DNA from: Nocardia brasiliensis NBRC 14402
Lineage (GTDB): Bacteria; Actinomycetota; Actinomycetes; Mycobacteriales; Mycobacteriaceae
Reading direction: 5' to 3'
Assembly: GCF_000308475.2 (NCBI RefSeq)
Contig: NZ_BAFT02000062.1
Coordinates: 1-64,000 of the forward strand
DNA length: 64,000 nt
Positions 26,506 to 36,585 of the stretch are shown piece by piece. The notes below the pieces were generated by a model. The model did not search any database. It was not told the origin of the DNA and saw only the letters and a list, made by a program, of their open reading frames with translations. The translations under genes were made by a program, and so were the position numbers. The stretch's first letter is position 1. Each line of letters opens with the position of its first letter.

Positions 26506-26965
26506 TTGTGTCACAACCCCATTTCGCACTCGAACACAAAGCTGTGCCGGCGAGTGAGGTGCTGCGGGACACTCGTCAGCAGCCGTTGCCAAGGAGTGTA
26601 TGCGAGGTTTGCCAGCTACGGAATCCTCCGTTTAAACATCAAGCGTGTAATTCCCCTGAAACGAGGATCCGCAGCGTGAAACGCCGAGCAAACATACTGA
26701 AAGACCGTAAAAACAGGTGAAATCGGTCACAGATACACTGAATTTGCAAGGCCCACTTTGAAAAACTCGGCTCCGGAGCGACCATGCGGCAACTTCTGGA
26801 CCATCCGCTGGTCACCCGAGCAGACGCCGGGCACGGCCGGACCGCGGGGGTCGGCGGTGAAATTCGGCGCGGAGCAGGACCGCGCGGATCGAATGCGCGA
26901 AGCACTGCTACACACCGGCTCTCGGCTTACCTTTGGCTAACCTTGCGAACGATGCTCCCGCAACG
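26506..26965. other. Non-coding region with A/T-rich stretch and weak IdeR-like box
   Basis: About 460 bases without a convincing gene. The part from about 26625 to 26760 is distinctly A/T-richer than the surroundings and lies upstream of the second flavohemoglobin gene, so it probably contains its promoter. At 26927-26945 a sequence matches the IdeR/DmdR consensus at 14 of 19 positions, including the complete GGCTAACCT half. This gap is also the inferred junction of two blocks whose relative orientation differs from M. tuberculosis. Confidence 0.4.
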
Positions 26966-27023
26966 CCATCGGGCCCCCTGACCTCGGAACACGAATTGTG
27001 TGCCGGGACAAGGGGCCCGATGG
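26966..27023 (-). terminator. Nested hairpin downstream of hspR
   Basis: CCATCGGGCCCC and GGGGCCCGATGG form a perfect 12-base outer stem. The 34-base interval between them contains a second inverted repeat, CGG-a-ACAC-gaatt-GTGT-g-CCG. The structure lies about 35 bases after the hspR stop and is likely to end or stabilise the dnaK operon transcript. Confidence 0.6.
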
Positions 27024-27057
27024 TTAGCCAGCCGTATTCAGCGTTGTTGCGCGAGAT

Positions 27058-27465
27058 CTAGCTTCCGCGACGATTACGGGGCTGCCACACCACCAGCGCG
27101 GTACTGCGTTGCGGCGGCGAGAGATCGGGTCGGTAGCCCGCCCGCAGCCGATCCAGCTCGGCCGCCAGCTCGGCGACGCGCTGTTGCAGTTCCTCGACCT
27201 GATTGGTGAGCTCGATGATGCGCTTGATGCCCGCCAGGTTGACGCCCTCGTCCTGGGACAACCGCTGCACCTCGCGCAGCAGTTCGACGTCCCTGGTCGA
27301 GTAACGTCGCCCGCCGCCCGAAGTACGTTGTGGCGTAACCAGTCCCAGTCGGTCATAGGTGCGCAGCGTCTGCGCGTGCATGCCCGCCAGTTGAGCCGCC
27401 ACCGAGATCATGAAGAACTCGGCTCGTGCCGCCCCACCGGACGCCCGCTTCGGATCATTGGACAT
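27058..27465 (-). CDS. hspR: Heat-shock repressor HspR
   Basis: 135 residues, MerR family. The N-terminal winged helix (about 15-85) includes QTLRTYDRLGLVTPQRTSGGGRRYS; a leucine-heptad coiled coil (NQVEELQQRVAELAAELDRL) follows for dimerisation. HspR represses dnaK and clpB operons by binding HAIR repeats, with DnaK as co-repressor in Streptomyces; both HAIR sites are present in this window. The ATG at 27465 overlaps the dnaJ stop by one base and has AGGTG upstream; an ATG 15 bases earlier is less likely. Confidence 0.95.
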   Translation of the reverse strand: MSNDPKRASGGAARAEFFMISVAAQLAGMHAQTLRTYDRLGLVTPQRTSGGGRRYSTRDVELLREVQRLSQDEGVNLAGIKRIIELTNQVEELQQRVAELAAELDRLRAGYRPDLSPPQRSTALVVWQPRNRRGS

Positions 27466-28625
27466 CAAGCACCTGCCCATCCTGCCCGTGGATCGAATCC
27501 GCTGGCCTTTTCCGCGTCCGCGTAGCGCCGCAGCGCCTCGGCCGCGTTGTCATCCAACTTCTGCGGCACCGCGACCTTGACGGTGACCAGCAGGTCACCG
27601 GCGCCGCCGCCGCGCTTGGGCACGCCGCGGCCGCGCACCCGCAGGATGCGGCCGTCCGCGGTGCCGGGCGGCACCTTGACGCCGACGCGCCCCTCCAGGG
27701 TCGGCACGGAAACCGTTGTGCCGAGCACCAATTCGTTGTAACTGACCGGCAACACCAGGGTCAGGTCGTCGCCGTTGCGGCCGAAGACCTTGTCCTGGCT
27801 GACGTGCACGCTGACGAACAGATCGCCCGACGGCGCGCCGCGCAACCCGGCCTCACCCTGGCCGGCGAGCCGAATCCGCTGTCCGTCACTGACACCCGGT
27901 GGGATCCGCACCGTGATGGTCCGGGTCCGGTTCTGGATGCCGCTGCCGTGGCAGTCGACGCACGGGTCGTCGATGATCGAACCGGTGCCCCGGCAGTCAT
28001 CGCACGGCTCGCTGAAACCGAAGGCGCCCTGGTTGCGGCTGATGATGCCGGTTCCGTTGCAGTGCGGGCAGACCCGAGGGCTGGTGCCCGGCTTGGCGCC
28101 GCTGCCGTGACAGGTGGTGCACGGCGACGGGCTGGTCATCCGCAGCGGAACGGTGACGCCCTGCGCCGCCTCCCGGAAACCGAGGGTCGTCTCGGTCTCC
28201 ACGTCGGCCCCGCGGCGCGGGCGGCTCGCGGTCCGCGTGCCGCCCCGGTTGAACAGCCCGCCAAGCAGGTCACCGAGGCCACCGTCGCCCGCGTTCGCGT
28301 TGCCGAAGATGTCACCGATGTTGAAGTCCTGCGAGAAGCCGCCGCCCGCACCGGGGGTGAACCCGCCGCCGCGCGGATATCCGCCACCCGCGAACAACTT
28401 CCGGGTGTCGTCGTACTCTTTGCGCTTCGCCGGATCCGACAGCACCGCGTGCGCTTCGCTGACGGTCTTGAACCGTTCCTCGGCCTTGCTGTCGCCGGGG
28501 TTGGCATCCGGATGCAAGTCGCGAGCGAGCTTGCGGTACGCCTTCTTGATCTCGTCCTGTGAGGCGCTGGAGGAGACACCCAGCTCCTTGTAGAAGTCCT
28601 TTTCGATCCACTCCCGTTGACTCAC
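27465..28625 (-). CDS. dnaJ: Co-chaperone DnaJ
   Basis: 386 residues, type I DnaJ. The J-domain (about 9-75) carries the HPD motif in ARDLHPDANP, followed by a Gly/Phe-rich region (about 80-130). Four CxxCxGxG-type zinc repeats are visible (CTTCHGSG, CPHCNGTG, CDDCRGTG, CVDCHGSG), then the C-terminal substrate-binding domain. It delivers unfolded clients to DnaK and stimulates its ATPase. Third gene of the dnaK operon, and by position the dnaJ1 equivalent (Rv0352). Confidence 0.97.
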   Translation of the reverse strand: MSQREWIEKDFYKELGVSSSASQDEIKKAYRKLARDLHPDANPGDSKAEERFKTVSEAHAVLSDPAKRKEYDDTRKLFAGGGYPRGGGFTPGAGGGFSQDFNIGDIFGNANAGDGGLGDLLGGLFNRGGTRTASRPRRGADVETETTLGFREAAQGVTVPLRMTSPSPCTTCHGSGAKPGTSPRVCPHCNGTGIISRNQGAFGFSEPCDDCRGTGSIIDDPCVDCHGSGIQNRTRTITVRIPPGVSDGQRIRLAGQGEAGLRGAPSGDLFVSVHVSQDKVFGRNGDDLTLVLPVSYNELVLGTTVSVPTLEGRVGVKVPPGTADGRILRVRGRGVPKRGGGAGDLLVTVKVAVPQKLDDNAAEALRRYADAEKASGFDPRAGWAGA

Positions 28626-28673
28626 CGGATATCTCCTCCTCTCACAGTCCTGGGGTTGCGGCGCGCCGCGCCG

Positions 28674-29317
28674 TTATTGTTTGTTCGCACCGGCATCAGC
28701 ATCCGATGCCTCTGTCTGCGCGGATCCGGTCTGCTCGGCCACCGCATCGGTTACCCCGACGAGCGCGTGCCGAAGCACCCGGTCGCCGAATCGATAGCCC
28801 TTGCGCATGACCAACCCGATCACCGGTTCATGCCCGGAACCCTCGTGCTGCACGGCCTCGTGCAGGGTCGGATCGAACGGCTCACCCGCCGAACCGAATT
28901 CCTCGAGACCCTGCTTCTGCAGGGCGGTGGCCAGTTTGTCGGCCACCGACTTGAGCGGTCCGGCATCGAGGTCGCCGTGTGCCCGCGCCCGATCGAGATC
29001 GTCGAGCACGCCGAGCAATTCGGTGACCACGGCCGCCTTGGCGGCATCGATCGCGGTCTTGCGATCGCGTTCGACGCGGCGCCGATAGTTGGCGTACTCC
29101 GCGGTCAGCCGCTGCAGATCGGCTGTGCGTTCGGCAAGTTCACCGCCGGCGGCGTCGGCCGGAGCCTCGGCCGCCGCCCCGTTCCCGGCCTCGGGGCCCG
29201 CGGCGGCCTCCGCCGCGGGCTCACGAACCTCGCCGGTCTCCGGATCGATCTTGCGGTTGTCCACGAAGGTGATCGGTTCTTGCTCGGTGTCGCGCTGCTC
29301 CGAATGCTTGCCGTTGG

Positions 29318-29321
<4 letters not shown>
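28674..29321 (-). CDS. grpE: Nucleotide exchange factor GrpE
   Basis: 215 residues. An acidic, Ala-rich disordered N-terminus (1-about 65) precedes the long coiled coil (ERTADLQRLTAEYANYRRRVERD) and the C-terminal beta domain (FGSAGEPFDPTLHEAVQ, GYRFGDRVLRHALVGV). It releases ADP from DnaK. The start overlaps the dnaK stop by 4 bases, giving translational coupling. Confidence 0.96.
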
Positions 29322-31165
<1,844 letters not shown>

Positions 31166-31638
31166 TGTGGTTCCTCCTATTGACGTACCTACAGGTGTCG
31201 GTGCCTGGGCGGGCTGTCGCCCTGCGGCCGGATGTCCGCATCGGGACTGTTCGTGCCGCGAGACCTCGCCCCAAGCACCTGACGGAGCACGGTCCCAGCA
31301 ACGCAGGCCCTTTCGAGCGACCTGCGAGCAGTCGCTACGCTGAGCGTGGTCGACTCAATCCTGCACCCGATCATCGCCCGGGTCAACTCAAACTTGAGTC
31401 CGACACACTCAACGTTGCTCAATAGCTCAACGGACGACCGGCGCGGATCATTCCCGAACACCGGCACGAATTTCGTCCGTCCGCCATTCTCGTCCCCGGC
31501 ACCCCCGCCTACCAGCACTTACCGATAACGGCGCCCCCCTGAGCAGGGGTTACCGGCGCCTACGGCGACCGCCGCCGGACGCGCATCCGTGGTGCAATAG
31601 CCGCGCGACGGGCCCGAGCCCGGCGGGAAGGAGTCGGT
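31166..31638. other. Divergent dnaK/oxidase intergenic region
   Basis: A 473-base gap holding the dnaK promoter and 5' leader and the promoter of the rightward oxidase gene. The recognisable element is the HAIR cluster at about 31386-31413. A CCCCTGAGCAGGGG hairpin lies near 31536-31553. No gene could be supported within it. Confidence 0.5.
31386..31413 (-). promoter_or_regulatory. HAIR operator cluster (HspR) upstream of dnaK
   Basis: The plus strand reads CTTGAGT-N7-ACTCAAC (31393-31413), matching the HAIR consensus at 13 of 14 arm positions. The left arm also belongs to a second perfect inverted repeat, ACTCAA-AC-TTGAGT (31386-31399), so two overlapping binding registers exist. GCTCAA half-sites continue to about 31430. 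It lies about 230 bases upstream of the dnaK start, implying a long leader. Confidence 0.85.
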
Positions 31639-33239
31639 GTGCCGGCGAAGACGCGATCGTGGTGGGGCTGGGGGAACGTCGAGGATGCGGTCGAGGGAGC
31701 CGAGCGAGCGGCGCTGACCCGGCGGGTCGCGGCCATCCTGCCCGACGCCGACCTCACCGCGCACGAACCGCCCTCGATCGAATCGCTCGCGCTGCCCGCG
31801 CCGCGGATCACCGTGCCGGACGCGCTCGCGGACCTCGCGTCGGCGGATCCGGCCGATCGCGCGGCACACGCACACGGCCAAGCCTTCCGCGATGTGGTGC
31901 GAAACCTGATGGGCGACATCGGCGCACCGCCCGACCTCGTCATCCGTCCGCGCACCGAGGCCGATATCGTCGACGTGCTCGACTGGGCGAGCCGCTCCGG
32001 CGTCGCCGTGATCCCGTTCGGCGGCGGCACTTCCGTGGTCGGCGGCGTGGAGCCGCGGCTGGACGGCGATTTCTCCGGTGCGATCAGCCTCGACCTCGGC
32101 GCGCTCGATCGGGTGCTGGAGATCGATCACATCAGCCGAGCGGCCCGCATTCAGGCCGGAGTACTCGGCCCCGCTCTGGAAGACCAACTGCGCGAAGCGA
32201 ATCTGACGCTGCGGCACTTCCCGCAGTCGTTCGAGTTCTCCACGCTCGGCGGCTGGCTGGCCACCCGGGCCGGTGGGCACTTCGCCACGCTCTACACCCA
32301 CATCGACGATCTCGTCGAAGCCATGCGGGTGGTGACGCCCGCGGGGGTCAGCGAATCGCGCCGGTTGCCCGGGTCCGGGGCCGGGCCCGCCCCCGACCGG
32401 CTGTTCCTCGGCTCCGAGGGCATCCTCGGCGTGATCACCGAGGCCTGGCTGCGACTGCAGGACCGGCCGCGTTGGCGCGCAACGGCTCCGTGCACTTCGA
32501 CGACTACACCAAGGCGGTCGCGGCCACCCGCGCGATCGCGCAGTCCGCGCTGTACCCGACGAACTGCCGTCTGCTCGACCCCGCCGAGGCGTTCCTGAAC
32601 GCGGGGGCGGCGACGGCGGGCGGCGTGCTGGTACTCGGCTTCGAATCCGCGGACCACCCGACCCGGCCCTGGATGGAGCGGGCCGTCGATATTGTGCGCG
32701 CGCACGGCGGCACGCTGCCGGAGCCGGTGCGCTACACCGATTCCGACGCGCACACCGACGGGGCCGGGGCCGCCGACACCTGGCGCTCGTCGTTCCTGCG
32801 CATGCCGTACCAGCGTGACGCGCTCGCCGCCCAGTCGATGATCACCGAGACCTTCGAAACCGCCTGCACCTGGGACGCATTCGAGGAACTGAAGGACGCG
32901 GTCACGACGGCGGCGAACGAGGCGATCCGCGCCGTCGGCGCCACCGGCGTGCTCACCTGCCGGTTCACCCATGTCTATCCGGATGGTCCCGCGCCCTACT
33001 TCGGCGTCTACGCCGCAGGCCGCTGGGGTAGCACGCTCGCCCAGTGGGACGACATCAAAGCCGCTGTCTCCGAGGCGCTCTCGGCCGCCGGCGGCACCAT
33101 CACGCACCACCACGCGGTGGGCCGCGATCATCGCCCCTGGTACGACAGGCAGCGGCCGGAACCGTTCGCCCTCGCCCTGCGCGCGACCAAATCGGCTCTC
33201 GACCCGGCGGGCATCCTCAATCCCGGCGTCCTGATCTGA
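31639..33239 (+). pseudogene. FAD-linked oxidase (alkyldihydroxyacetonephosphate synthase-like), frameshifted
   Basis: Coding starts in one frame (MPAKTRSWWGWGN) and is intact to RLQDRPRWRA near 32479, then continues in another frame as NGSVHFDDYTKAV to the natural end PAGILNPGVLI. One missing base within gcgcaacgg (about 32478-32482) accounts for the shift; restoring a C there would read R-A-N-G-S-V. Together the halves give about 533 residues with the VAO/PCMH flavin fold: PFGGGTSVVGGVE and HFPQSFEFSTLGGWLATRAGG are typical of ADPS-type enzymes, which in animals make ether-lipid precursors. Either a recent disruption or a sequencing error. Confidence 0.85.
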
Positions 33240-33263
33240 ACCGCCGCCGTCCCGCGCACGCGC

Positions 33264-33296
33264 GCAGGCCGGAGTGGGTTGTCCACTCCGGCCTGC
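33264..33296. terminator. Bidirectional terminator
   Basis: GCAGGCCGGAGTGG and CCACTCCGGCCTGC form a perfect 14-base stem with a 5-base loop (gttgt) and are followed by tctttc. It lies in the 70-base gap between the convergent oxidase and MFS genes. Confidence 0.8.
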
Positions 33297-33309
33297 TCTT
33301 TCGGACGCT

Positions 33310-34755
33310 TCAGACGTGCACGAGCTGTTCCGGGTTCGGCACGACCGCGGGCTTTGCGTTGCGGCGCAAGCCGGTTGCGGCGACCACCCCCGCCAGGATC
33401 GCCGCGATCACCGGCACGATCAAAGCGGTGCGCAGCGCGTCCATGCCGACCTTGCCTGCATCCACTGCGGCGACATTCACCGCGGTCACCACGGAGACGC
33501 CCAGCGCGACGCCGAATTGAATTGCGGTGTAGAGCAATCCGCCCGCCAAGCCATGCTCCTCCGCGGCGATGTCATCGGTGCCCGCGATGGTCAGCGGACC
33601 GTAGACGAGGGCGAAGGCCAGCGCGATCAACAGCAGCGTGGGCAGCAGGGCGACGTAGGCCCGGTCCAGTCCGCTCGGCAAGAACAGCAGGTAGGCCAGC
33701 GCCGCCAGCACCGCGCCGCCGAAGATCACCCGCCCGGTGCCGAATGTCCGTACCAGCCACGGCGTCAGCAGCGGCGCGACCACCGCGTCCAAGCCGAGCA
33801 CCGCCATCGCCAGACCGGTCTGCACCGTGGACCAGCCGCGCAGCTCCTGGAAGTACAGCGTCGCCGCGAACTGGAAGCCCATGAACGCACCCATGAACAG
33901 CACGGCCACCAGATTCGTGCGCACCAACGACACCGAGCGCAGTACGCCGAGGCGGACCAACGGTGCTACCGCACGGCGTTCGTTCAGGACGAACAGGGCG
34001 AGTGCCGCGAACCCGGCCGCGAAGACCGCCCCGGTGAGCACCGGTCCGTCAGCGAGATGCTCCAGGCGGACGACACCGTAGACGAGCAGCAGCATGGCAC
34101 CGGTCACGCTCAGCGCGCCGAGCAGGTCGAAGCCCACGAGCCCGGGAACCCGCTGCGGCACACCGGAATCCCGGACCAGGACATACGCGGCGGCGAGCAG
34201 CAACGCCGAGACCAGGACCGGCACGAAGAACACCCAGCGCCAGCCGAGCGCGGTCAGCAGGCCGCCGGCCACCATGCCCAGCGTGAAACCGCCCGCGCCG
34301 ATACCGGCGTACACCACCAACGCCCGGTCCCGCACCTGCCCCTCGGCGAAATTCGTGGTGATCAGCGACAGTCCGGCGGGAGCGAGGAACGCCGCGGCCA
34401 CTCCGGTGACGAAGCGCGCGGTCAACAGCATCCAGCCGGTGGTGGCGAAACCGCCGAGCCCGGAGAAGACCAGGAACACGGTCAACCAGAACAGGAACAT
34501 CCGCCTGCGGCCGAGCAGGTCGGCGGCCCGGCCGCCCAGCAGGACGAAACCGCCGTAGCCGAGCACGTACGCCGAGACCACCCCGCTCAGCATGCCGGTG
34601 GACAGCCCGAGCTCGGCCCGGATCGACGGCAACGCCACATTCAGCATCGCGACGTCGATGCCCTCCAGAAATATCGCGCCGCACAACACCGCGAGCACGC
34701 CCCAGGCGCGGCCGTTCATCTCCGTAAAGACCTCGGCGGCTCTGGCTTTCACCAT
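33310..34755 (-). CDS. MFS transporter, 14-helix drug:proton antiporter type (DHA2)
   Basis: 481 residues, about 14 membrane helices. Motif A-like loop GGRAADLLGRRRMFL lies between helices 2 and 3, motif D1 at the N-terminus includes LEGIDVAMLNVALPSI, and motif C-like GAGGFTLGMVAGGLL is in helix 5, as in the EmrB/QacA/LfrA group of exporters. The substrate is unknown. The ATG at 34755 has GGGGAG 6 bases upstream; a GTG three bases earlier is an alternative. Divergent from an HxlR regulator 83 bases away, which probably controls it. Confidence 0.88.
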   Translation of the reverse strand: MVKARAAEVFTEMNGRAWGVLAVLCGAIFLEGIDVAMLNVALPSIRAELGLSTGMLSGVVSAYVLGYGGFVLLGGRAADLLGRRRMFLFWLTVFLVFSGLGGFATTGWMLLTARFVTGVAAAFLAPAGLSLITTNFAEGQVRDRALVVYAGIGAGGFTLGMVAGGLLTALGWRWVFFVPVLVSALLLAAAYVLVRDSGVPQRVPGLVGFDLLGALSVTGAMLLLVYGVVRLEHLADGPVLTGAVFAAGFAALALFVLNERRAVAPLVRLGVLRSVSLVRTNLVAVLFMGAFMGFQFAATLYFQELRGWSTVQTGLAMAVLGLDAVVAPLLTPWLVRTFGTGRVIFGGAVLAALAYLLFLPSGLDRAYVALLPTLLLIALAFALVYGPLTIAGTDDIAAEEHGLAGGLLYTAIQFGVALGVSVVTAVNVAAVDAGKVGMDALRTALIVPVIAAILAGVVAATGLRRNAKPAVVPNPEQLVHV

Positions 34756-34776
34756 CACGACTCCCCAATTTCGGTT

Positions 34777-34789
34777 CCCCACAGTGGGG
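34777..34789. promoter_or_regulatory. Candidate HxlR operator
   Basis: Perfect 13-base palindrome CCCCAC-A-GTGGGG in the centre of the 83-base gap between the divergent MFS exporter and HxlR genes, flanked by direct TCGGTT repeats. Its position would let one regulator control both genes. Confidence 0.5.
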
Positions 34790-34838
34790 TCGGTTACCTC
34801 TTGATACCGAGAGCCAGTTTCCGGCAGAATCGACGACC

Positions 34839-35285
34839 ATGGAAGACGGCACTTTGAAGTCACCCGGGGACTGCGGGGATACCGACGCCGACTACGACGT
34901 TTACCAGTGGGACACTCGCGTCGACTGCGAAGTGCGCCAGATCCTCGACCGCGTCGCCGACAAATGGTCGCTGCTGGTGATCGCGCTGCTGGATCAGCAG
35001 AGCCTGCGGTTCACCGAGCTGAAACGCAAGATCGACGGGGTGAGCCAGCGGATGCTCACCCGCACATTGCGCCACCTCGAGCGCGACGGGCTCGTCGAAC
35101 GCACCGTCTACCCCACCGTGCCGCCGCGGGTGGACTACGCGCTGACCCCGCTCGGCGCGAGCCTGCACACCACCATCAAAGCGCTGGTCACCTGGACCGA
35201 AACCCATCAGCCCGAGATCGTCGCGGCCCGCAACGCCTACGACCGACGCACCGCCGCCGAAGGGGAACTGACCGCCGCCCGCTGA
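34839..35285 (+). CDS. HxlR-family transcriptional regulator
   Basis: 148 residues with the winged-helix HxlR signature: CEVRQILDRVADKWSLLVIALL, RFTELKRKIDGVSQRMLTRTLRHLERDGLVER, then TVPPRVDYALTPLG. An N-terminal cysteine (CEV) is in the position of the redox-sensing cysteine of some HxlR proteins such as HypR, but many members use other signals. Divergent from the MFS exporter, suggesting drug- or stress-dependent control of export; it is also upstream of the frameshifted alcohol dehydrogenase. Confidence 0.9.
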   Translation: MEDGTLKSPGDCGDTDADYDVYQWDTRVDCEVRQILDRVADKWSLLVIALLDQQSLRFTELKRKIDGVSQRMLTRTLRHLERDGLVERTVYPTVPPRVDYALTPLGASLHTTIKALVTWTETHQPEIVAARNAYDRRTAAEGELTAAR

Positions 35286-35347
35286 ACCTTCCCGAGGACA
35301 GGGCGACGCAGTAGCGTGGACCCGCCGCCGACCCGAGGAGTCCGCCC

Positions 35348-36548
35348 ATGCGCGCCGCCGTCGTCACCGAGACGAAATTCGAGGTCACCGATCTGCCGAC
35401 GCCGGTACCGGGCCGTGGCCAGCTGCTGATCGAGGTATCCCGCTGCGGCATCTGCGGTTCGGACCTGCACGCCCGCGCCCACGCCGACACCATGGCCGAC
35501 CTGGCCGACGCCACCGGCTACGCCGGGTTCATGCGGTCGACCCAGCGAGTCGTGCTCGGGCACGAATTCAGCGGCGAGGTAGTCGAATACGGGCCGGACT
35601 GCCGGAAGCGCTGGCGGACCGGCACGCCCGTGGTGGCGTTGCCGATCGTGCGCCACGGCAAGAAATCCGAGTTGACCGGGTTGTCGGCGGCGGCACCCGG
35701 GGGCTACGCCGAACAGGTGGTGGTCCAGGAATCGATGACGATGCCGGTGCCGAACGGGCTCTCCGCCGAGCACGCCGCGCTCACCGAGCCGATGGCGGTG
35801 GCCTGGCACGCGGTCCGCAAAGGCCGAGTCGGCAAGGGGCAGAACGCATTCGTGATCGGCTGCGGACCGATCGGCCTCGCGGTGATCTGCATGCTGAAGG
35901 CGGCGGGCGTGCGCACAGTGATCGCCGGCGACTTCTCGCCCCGGCGCCGGGATCTCGCGCGGGCCTGCGGTGCCGATATCGTCGTCGACCCGGCCGTCGA
36001 GTCGCCGTGGACCGCGGCACCGAAACGGGGGCGCATCGTCGGCGTCACCGACATCCTCGATCTCGGCTTCGACACCATGGAGCGGCTGCGCCGGGTGCCG
36101 AAACTGCCCTGGTGGTACGTTTTCCGGCTCGCGGACAAGTTCGACGCGGGCCCCTCCGGCCCGGTGATCTTCGAAATGCGTCGGCGTGCCCGGAATTCTC
36201 GACGGAGTGCTCGCCGCGGCACCGCCGCGCTCCCGCATCGTCGTGGTCGGTGTCTGCATGGAAGCCGACCGCATCCACCCCGCCGTGGCCATCAACAAGG
36301 AACTCGACCTGCACTTCGTCCTCGGCTACGACCCCGGCGAATTCCGCGACACCCTGCACCTGCTCGCCGACGGCAAAGTAGACCCCTCCCCCTTGATCAC
36401 CGGCACCGTGGGCCTCGACGGCATCGAGGCCGCCTTCACCACCCTCGCCACCCCCAACCACCACGCCAAAATCCTCATCGACCCCAAAAGCACAGCCACG
36501 CAACCCGAATCCATACCGACCGAGGATCACCGAATGCGGCTGAGCTGA
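35348..36548 (+). pseudogene. Zinc-dependent alcohol dehydrogenase, frameshifted
   Basis: The first frame encodes a medium-chain dehydrogenase with catalytic-zinc cysteine in CGICGSDLHAR, GHEFSGEVVEYG, and the nucleotide site VIGCGPIGLAVICML, then breaks after GPVIFE near 36175. The remainder (CVGVPGILDGVL to the end) is in the next frame. One extra A in gaaatgc (36174-36177) explains it; removal would give the expected VIFECVGVPG. Intact length would be about 399 residues. It could act on an alcohol or sugar substrate. Either a real lesion or a sequencing error. Confidence 0.85.
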
Positions 36549-36585
36549 ATGGTGACGGCCGCAGGGCTGCATGTGGAGATGTCGG

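Noticed and set aside
26758..26940. A 60-codon plus-strand frame in the flavohemoglobin-hspR gap
   Set aside because: No ribosome site, no signal peptide or domain, and overlapping frames on both strands look equally random.
33274..34857. A 527-codon plus-strand frame opposite the MFS gene
   Set aside because: Gln/Arg/His-rich composition without membrane segments; antisense shadow of the transporter, which has family motifs.
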